From an uncultured Dialister sp. (lineage in GTDB: Bacteria > Bacillota > Negativicutes > Veillonellales > Dialisteraceae), in assembly GCA_934216155.1 (NCBI GenBank), contig CAKQBK010000014.1, positions 1 to 35,731 of the forward strand: 35,731 nucleotides of DNA. Reading direction: 5' to 3'. The notes beneath the pieces are model-generated. The model saw only the letters and a list, made by a program, of their open reading frames with translations. It made no database searches and was not told where the DNA came from. Of this stretch, positions 31,089-35,731 are shown piece by piece. Position numbers and translations under genes: made by a program. Numbering within the stretch: the stretch's first letter is position 1; each line of letters starts with the position of its first letter.

Positions 31089-31997
31089 ATGGATAATAAT
31101 ACATTTCGTTTTGTGATCATCACCGGCATGAGTGGTGCCGGTAAGACCAATTTCATGCAGAAGTTGGAGGATATGGGCTACTACTGCGTGGACAATCTGC
31201 CGCCAGTTTTGATTGTCCGTTTTGCTGACCTGTGCTGGAAAAGTACATCCAATACACGACATGTGGCCGTGGTGACCGATATTCGCGGTGGTTCTTTCTT
31301 CGATGCCCTTCCGCAAGCCTTAGATGAATTGAAAAAGCGGGGCATTCCGCACGAAGTGGTATTTCTGGAAGCATCCGATGAAGCGCTGGTGCGTCGATAT
31401 ATGGAAACACGGCGGCAGCATCCACTGGCAAAGAATATGCGTATCCAGGAAGGTATTTCCCAGGAACGCAAAATTTTGGCTGGCGTCCGTGCCCAGGCAG
31501 ATTTGATTATTGATACCACGTCCATGAAGCCGTCTGACTTGAAAGGGTACATGGATAACCGCTTTGGCGGTAAGCTGGATGACAAAGGCATGCAGATCAC
31601 GGTCTTTTCCTTTGGTTTTAAATATGGAATCCCCATCGATGCGGATATGGTCATCGATGTTCGTTTCCTACCCAATCCGTTTTACGTGGCGAAATACAAG
31701 CACTGGACTGGCCGGGTGCAGGAAGTGGCGGACTATATCAGCCGGTCTCCAGTGACACAGAATTTTCTGAAAAAGCTCTATGATTTTATGGATTTCAATG
31801 TGGAACAGTTCAAAGCGGTGGGAAAGACCCAGTTCACCATCGCCATTGGGTGCACCGGCGGGATGCATCGTTCCGTCTTTGTGACAGAAAAGTTAGGAAA
31901 GCATCTGAAAGATAAATACGGTCATGTCAATGTGGAACATCGAGATTTGCACAGAAATCCTGTGGAACACGATGTGAATGATATCGCGGGGGATTAG
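31089..31997 (+). CDS. rapZ: RNase adapter/nucleotide-binding protein RapZ (YvcJ)
   Basis: The 302-aa P-loop protein binds nucleotides. E. coli RapZ steers small RNA decay and amino-sugar supply; the Firmicutes homologue YvcJ is a GTP/ATP-hydrolysing protein whose job is less clear. The Walker A motif reads GMSGAGKTN (residues 12-20), DNLPP follows, and the C-terminal domain holds IGCTGGMHRSVFVTE with its conserved Cys and Arg. It is the first gene of a three-gene operon with yvcK (2-bp gap) and whiA, the arrangement found widely in Firmicutes. The start ATG follows AAAGAAGG. Confidence 0.95.
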   Translation: MDNNTFRFVIITGMSGAGKTNFMQKLEDMGYYCVDNLPPVLIVRFADLCWKSTSNTRHVAVVTDIRGGSFFDALPQALDELKKRGIPHEVVFLEASDEALVRRYMETRRQHPLAKNMRIQEGISQERKILAGVRAQADLIIDTTSMKPSDLKGYMDNRFGGKLDDKGMQITVFSFGFKYGIPIDADMVIDVRFLPNPFYVAKYKHWTGRVQEVADYISRSPVTQNFLKKLYDFMDFNVEQFKAVGKTQFTIAIGCTGGMHRSVFVTEKLGKHLKDKYGHVNVEHRDLHRNPVEHDVNDIAGD

Positions 31998-31999
31998 CC

Positions 32000-33352
32000 A
32001 TGAAACATCTTTTGCAATGGCTCTATCCAGGATTGGCCATCAAGCGGTGGATGCTTCTATTTTCCATAGGCTTGATTCTCCTGGTCTTTGGGGCGACGCT
32101 GATTATGAACTACCAGATACTGGGCGTTTTGGAAGAAGAAATGCTCCGTCTGGCTTTTCAGATGACCGGAAGCTATAGCTATACCTTTTTGGCTGTGTCT
32201 GGCACGTTGATGATTATCCTTGGGATTTGGATGATGGGAATTGGCGTGCGACGTTTGGTGAAACGATTCTTTGAACTCATTGCGCCGGACCAGAAAGAAG
32301 TTTCTAAAAGTCTGATTTCCAAAATGGAACTGTCCCGCGGGATGCGGGTGGTTTCCATTGGCGGCGGCCATGGCCTTTCCATGTTGCTGCGTGGATTGAA
32401 AAAGAAAACATCCAATATCACTGCCATCGTGACCGTAGCCGATGATGGAGGCTCTTCTGGACGGCTTCGGGAGGAAATGGGAATCATTGCCCCGGGGGAC
32501 CTCAGGAACTGCCTGGTGGCACTGGCAGATAAAGAATCTCTATTGGAACAGCTCTTCCAGTATCGCTTTGATGGGAAAGGGGAACTGTCTGGTCATAGCT
32601 TGGGAAATCTATTTCTGGCAGCGTTGATTAAAGAATTTGGCAATGCCCAGAATGCATTGGAAGCGGCCAGTAAGGTTTTGAATATCCGTGGGCAAGTGGT
32701 GCCTGCTACGGCAGAAAAAGTGCGCCTGAAAGCTAAAATGTCCGATGGACAAGTGGTGGAAGGCGAATCGGAAATTTCTAACTATCCAAAGAAAATTGGA
32801 AGAGAAGTACGGATTGTCCATATGTCTACCATTCCGAAAAATCCTATGGCCGTGGGTGACGCTTTGGAAGCCATCCGCAAAGCCGATTTGATTACCCTAG
32901 GCCCTGGCAGCCTGTACACCAGCGTACTTCCAAATTTGCTGGTGCCGGAAATTTTACAGGCCATTCGTGCCAGTGATGCACCGGTGATGTATATTTGTAA
33001 TGTTATGACTCAACCGGGGGAAACCACGGGCTATACCGTGGGGGACCATTTGAAAGCCTTGATTGATCACATTGGCGGCGGGGTCATTGATTTCGTTTTG
33101 GCGAACCAAGCCATGCCCAACCAGGATGTTTTAAAGAAATATGAACAAGTCGGCGCGTTTCCCGTAACAATTGACAAGAAAAAAGTACAATCCTTGGGAG
33201 CTACCTTGATTGAAGCGGACCTATTGGGGACGTCCCGTGGGGCCGTGCAGGATACCCAGGTACTGGCTGATGAAATTCAGCAGATTCGCAATTTGCTTCA
33301 AGCCAATATCCCTCCGGAAGCCATGGAAGAATATTTGAAAAGGAGTCACTGA
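32000..33352 (+). CDS. yvcK: YvcK/CofD-like protein (gluconeogenesis factor family)
   Basis: The 450-aa protein has a nucleotide-binding CofD-like core starting at about residue 110, with VSIGGGHGLSMLLRGLK, VADDGGSSGRLREE and PGDLRNCLVALAD. Homologues are needed for growth on gluconeogenic carbon sources and influence cell-wall synthesis and shape. Unlike the roughly 320-aa B. subtilis protein, this one has an N-terminal extension with two membrane helices (about 15-37 and 52-76), so it is likely membrane-anchored. Its stop overlaps the whiA start (TGATG). Confidence 0.93.
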   Translation: MKHLLQWLYPGLAIKRWMLLFSIGLILLVFGATLIMNYQILGVLEEEMLRLAFQMTGSYSYTFLAVSGTLMIILGIWMMGIGVRRLVKRFFELIAPDQKEVSKSLISKMELSRGMRVVSIGGGHGLSMLLRGLKKKTSNITAIVTVADDGGSSGRLREEMGIIAPGDLRNCLVALADKESLLEQLFQYRFDGKGELSGHSLGNLFLAALIKEFGNAQNALEAASKVLNIRGQVVPATAEKVRLKAKMSDGQVVEGESEISNYPKKIGREVRIVHMSTIPKNPMAVGDALEAIRKADLITLGPGSLYTSVLPNLLVPEILQAIRASDAPVMYICNVMTQPGETTGYTVGDHLKALIDHIGGGVIDFVLANQAMPNQDVLKKYEQVGAFPVTIDKKKVQSLGATLIEADLLGTSRGAVQDTQVLADEIQQIRNLLQANIPPEAMEEYLKRSH

Positions 33353-34269
33353 TGTCTTTTACAGAGCAGGTAAAAAATGAATTGGCCCGCATTCCTAGAG
33401 AAACCAAAGAAAGCCGCGGGGCGGAACTGCTGGCGCTTCTTCGGATGAGCGGTTCCTTTATTACAGGCACCCATGGCAGTTGGGGATTGGAATTTTCTAC
33501 AGGAAATAGTGCTGTAGCCAGAAGAGTGCTGGTGTATCTGAAAAAAGATTTCGGATTTCTTCCTTCTACCATGGTTAGGCAGGGACGGCGGCTCAGAAAG
33601 AAAAATGTATATACCCTGATGGTCCAGCCGTCCAAAGAAGGGCTTGATTTTTTGAATACCATGGGCCTTTCTCCTTTGGCGGGCGTGGATGACATGGAAC
33701 GGATGAAGACACCAGAAGAACGGCGAGCTTACCTGGCCGGCGCATTCCTCGGTGGCGGTTCCGTCAGTCGTCCCCAAAGTGACTACCATCTGGAAATGGT
33801 GACCCAGTCTTCCCATTTTGCGGAAGAATTGGTGAAAACCATGAAAAGCTTCAAAATGAAAGCCCGCATGACAGATCGTAAAAATGATTACATCGTGTAT
33901 ATCAAAGATGGCGATGACGTATCGGGATTTCTTCAAATTGTAGGCGCTACCCAGAGCTATATGGACTTTGAAAGCGTGCGGGTGGTGAAAGATATGCGAA
34001 ATCGGGTCAATCGGCAAGTCAATTGTGAAACTGCTAATTTGCAGAAAACCGTAGATGCAGCGGTGCGGCAAACCCACCTGGTAGAACAGCTCCTGGCACG
34101 ACAAACCCTGTCATCGCTGTCTCCTAAAATTCGAGAGGCCTGCGAAGTCCGCATGAATAACCCCAATGCCAGCTTATCCGAACTGGCACAAATTTGCGGT
34201 ATCACCAAATCCGGTCTGGCCCACCGATTCAAAAAAATCGAAGCCATGGTAGCTGAAATGGAAGTATAA
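33352..34269 (+). CDS. whiA: DNA-binding protein WhiA
   Basis: The 305-aa protein has a LAGLIDADG-type N-terminal fold (RRAYLAGAFLGGGSVSRP near residue 125) and a C-terminal helix-turn-helix (NASLSELAQICGITKSGLAHRFKKI). WhiA controls sporulation genes in Streptomyces and influences division and nucleoid organisation in Bacillus. Its start codon overlaps the yvcK stop by 1 base, and AAAGGAG lies upstream within yvcK. The usual third neighbour crh is not seen downstream. Confidence 0.95.
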   Translation: MSFTEQVKNELARIPRETKESRGAELLALLRMSGSFITGTHGSWGLEFSTGNSAVARRVLVYLKKDFGFLPSTMVRQGRRLRKKNVYTLMVQPSKEGLDFLNTMGLSPLAGVDDMERMKTPEERRAYLAGAFLGGGSVSRPQSDYHLEMVTQSSHFAEELVKTMKSFKMKARMTDRKNDYIVYIKDGDDVSGFLQIVGATQSYMDFESVRVVKDMRNRVNRQVNCETANLQKTVDAAVRQTHLVEQLLARQTLSSLSPKIREACEVRMNNPNASLSELAQICGITKSGLAHRFKKIEAMVAEMEV

Positions 34270-34515
34270 TGGTGGTGACTGGTGACTGATGACTGGTGAC
34301 TGGCACTAGCATCTTGGCTCCCCTGTCGGCAATGCTGTTAAGTTAAGCGAGATATGCGATGATTTCTGCTGATGCAAAGGTTACGCAGGCTTCTCAGGTT
34401 ACTTAGGCTTCTCACGTTTCTCAAATGAGCTAATGACGCTAGCGTTTATTGGCACATTCGGAGAACCTGAGCGACCTAAGAAACCTTAGAAACTTGAGCA
34501 ACCTGTCACTATATA
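34268..34515. repeat. compound repeat island (A-H-D-loop-D')
   Basis: GTGACTGGTGACTGATGACT starts right after the whiA stop. Then come CTTGGCTCCCCTGTCGGCAA and GCTGTTAAGTTAAGCGAGAT (H), D arms (GGCTTCTCAGGTTACTTAGG), the loop TCAAATGAGCTAATGACG and D' (AACCTGAGCGACCTAAGAAA). Confidence 0.75.
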
Positions 34516-34533
34516 TTAGAAAGAAGAGATACA

Positions 34534-35595
34534 ATGAAATATACGAAATTACTCCGAAGCTGCCTGGCAGCTTTTTGTTTTTGCACCGTTGCCAATGTAA
34601 CATCCGCTTATTCTCCTTGGGAAGAAAACTACACCCAGGTGCAGCTGGACACGACCAAAAAGGAAGGGACACTGATTTTTTCCGATTGTCCAGAATACGC
34701 ACAAGAACCTGGAGTCCTCTATGAAGGAACGGTCAAACAAGGAAAAGGACGCATCTATTATTATCATGTCAATGAGATAGGTAGTCCGGCTCGGGTCTTA
34801 GTCTATGCCAAGAGCGACAAGAAACAGGATATTTCCGTCACACGGGCTATCAAGGGCGATGCCAGCAGTGATTACTACCCCACTGGCAGCACCCTGTCCT
34901 ATCGGGAAATTATGGAGCCTAAGCAGGACGTACAGAAAGTCACCTTAGGAGCCAATAAAAGAACGGTCATCTGGGACGATGATGAAATGGGAATCCAAGA
35001 AGAGGATCTGGTGAGTGGTATTGTAGAAGTGGAAACAAAGAAACCAGTTTCCTTTGGGGTGGCTATATTGCCCCACGACAATGGAGATGCTTTGCAACAT
35101 TCACTAGACCAGGCCATGATGCTTCCACCCGATAGCCATGAAATGCGAGGCACCTTTGCCAGTGATGTATATATGGAAAATAAAAACAAGTGGGATTTTG
35201 CCAAAGGAGCGGCCATGCTCAAACTGGGCGGCGATGACTCTTCCTTGTCTTTCCAAAAAGGACCAGATGAAATCAGTCACGTAGAACGCGAAAATACAGG
35301 AGATTACGGGATTGCGTACCATATTATCTTTCATTCCAAAGGGAGCGGGAAATATAAACTCTATATGAATGGTTTGGGCGGCTACTACTTTGGCAGCTTA
35401 GAAGTGGGACAGAACCCGAAACTGATGCGAGTCTATAGAACCGACGTCAATCGTCTCAAACGATTCGGTGGTGATTTTGATACCTGGCAAGAAGCAGGCA
35501 CATGGGATGCAGGAAAGGATCTTTATATCCGTATGATGCCCCCAGGAGCCGCTTGCATGCCCCTGGTGTTTATGATGGTACCGGAAAAGCAGTGA
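34534..35595 (+). CDS. secreted protein of unknown function
   Basis: The 353-aa protein has a typical signal peptide (MKYTKLLRSCLAAFCFCTVA, cleavage probably after TSA at about residue 25, before YSPWEENY). The mature part looks all-beta, with repeated short strands and few helices, and is rich in charged residues; no domain is recognised. SGIVEVETKKPVSFGVAILP and YHIIFHSKGSGKYKLYMNGL are the clearest strand-rich segments. The start is preceded by AGAAGAGA. The stop is followed 1 base later by a family A repeat. A role in the periplasm or cell surface is inferred from the signal peptide only. Confidence 0.75.
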   Translation: MKYTKLLRSCLAAFCFCTVANVTSAYSPWEENYTQVQLDTTKKEGTLIFSDCPEYAQEPGVLYEGTVKQGKGRIYYYHVNEIGSPARVLVYAKSDKKQDISVTRAIKGDASSDYYPTGSTLSYREIMEPKQDVQKVTLGANKRTVIWDDDEMGIQEEDLVSGIVEVETKKPVSFGVAILPHDNGDALQHSLDQAMMLPPDSHEMRGTFASDVYMENKNKWDFAKGAAMLKLGGDDSSLSFQKGPDEISHVERENTGDYGIAYHIIFHSKGSGKYKLYMNGLGGYYFGSLEVGQNPKLMRVYRTDVNRLKRFGGDFDTWQEAGTWDAGKDLYIRMMPPGAACMPLVFMMVPEKQ

Positions 35596-35731
35596 CTGGT
35601 GACTAGGGTTCTGTAGCGGTATTTGCACTAGCGGCTACCCTCTTTCTCTGAAAGGGGGGCAGGGCAATGCTGTTAAGTTAAGCGAAATATGTGGTGATTC
35701 CTTTTGTGACAAAGTTTCTCAGGTTGCTCAG
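35596..35731. repeat. left half of a compound repeat island, cut by the window end
   Basis: Family A (TGACTGGTGACTAGGG), CTCTGAAAGGGGGGCAGGG, family H (GCTGTTAAGTTAAGCGAAAT) and the first D units (TTTCTCAGGTTGCTCAG) appear in the usual order. Confidence 0.7.

Noticed and set aside
1900..35731. CRISPR arrays suggested by the many short direct repeats
   Set aside because: The units have a 9-bp period or are palindromic arms; no 25-40 bp repeats with unique spacers of equal length and no cas genes.

Overview
The window looks like a stretch of chromosome from an anaerobic member of the Negativicutes, possibly Dialister-like. This rests on the gene content (T-box leaders together with a Firmicutes-type rapZ-yvcK-whiA operon, a [4Fe-4S]-type IlvD, FchA) and on general impression; no marker in the window fixes the genus. 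No rRNA, tRNA, CRISPR array, prophage or insertion sequence was seen. The protein genes are ordinary housekeeping and metabolic genes, nearly all on the + strand; the ClC channel and fchA are on the - strand.

Layout: 0.4-2.6 kb, a 23S rRNA m5U methyltransferase and a ProX-type editing protein; 2.6-2.7 kb, a 19-codon stub resembling the start of a Fic gene; 2.9-5.1 kb, an Ile T-box leader and ilvD; 5.5-6.5 kb, a BASS-family transporter; 7.2-8.8 kb, a predicted Val T-box with an extra antiterminator module and an ICL/PEP-mutase-family lyase; 9.3-10.8 kb, an orphan TadG-like protein; 11.4-12.1 kb, divIVA; 12.7-14.7 kb, a second YbaK-family protein and an aminotransferase; 15.5-16.6 kb, two half-size EamA-like membrane proteins; 17.0-18.5 kb, a Met T-box and metA; 18.9-19.7 kb, a TM2-domain protein with a possible degenerate DnaQ-like N-terminus; 20.1-22.6 kb, ClC and fchA; 23.1-24.3 kb, a gene-free structured stretch; 24.4-26.8 kb, a DpnII/MboI-like restriction-modification operon whose Dam-type methylase is frameshifted at a run of nine G; 27.2-29.3 kb, a second predicted Val T-box, a small ORF and a branched-chain amino-acid binding lipoprotein; 30-35.6 kb, a HAD phosphatase, rapZ-yvcK-whiA and a secreted protein of unknown function.

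The amino-acid genes form a regulatory theme. Four T-box leaders with specifiers read as ATC (Ile), GTC (Val, twice) and ATG (Met) precede ilvD, the lyase, the livJ-like gene and metA. Both Val leaders carry a second antiterminator/terminator module without its own Stem I.

The most unusual property of the window is its intergenic DNA. Almost every gap is filled with a few recurring repeat families stacked in a fixed order and then mirrored, giving nested palindromes of 100-430 bp. The families are: A, GTGACTGGTGACTAG-type; B, GAGGAATGAGG arms with a GGGGCGCACAA...GCGCCCC hairpin; C, AAGGTTATAAAAGGTTATG; D, CCTGAGAAACCTGAGCAA with a 9-bp period; E, GGCGAGC...GCTCGCC; H, GTTAAGTTAAGCGAAATATG; plus GC-rich nested repeats. 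Sites matching the ParB-binding sequence parS (TGTTTCACGTGAAACA) are embedded among them, clustered between 2.8 and 16 kb.
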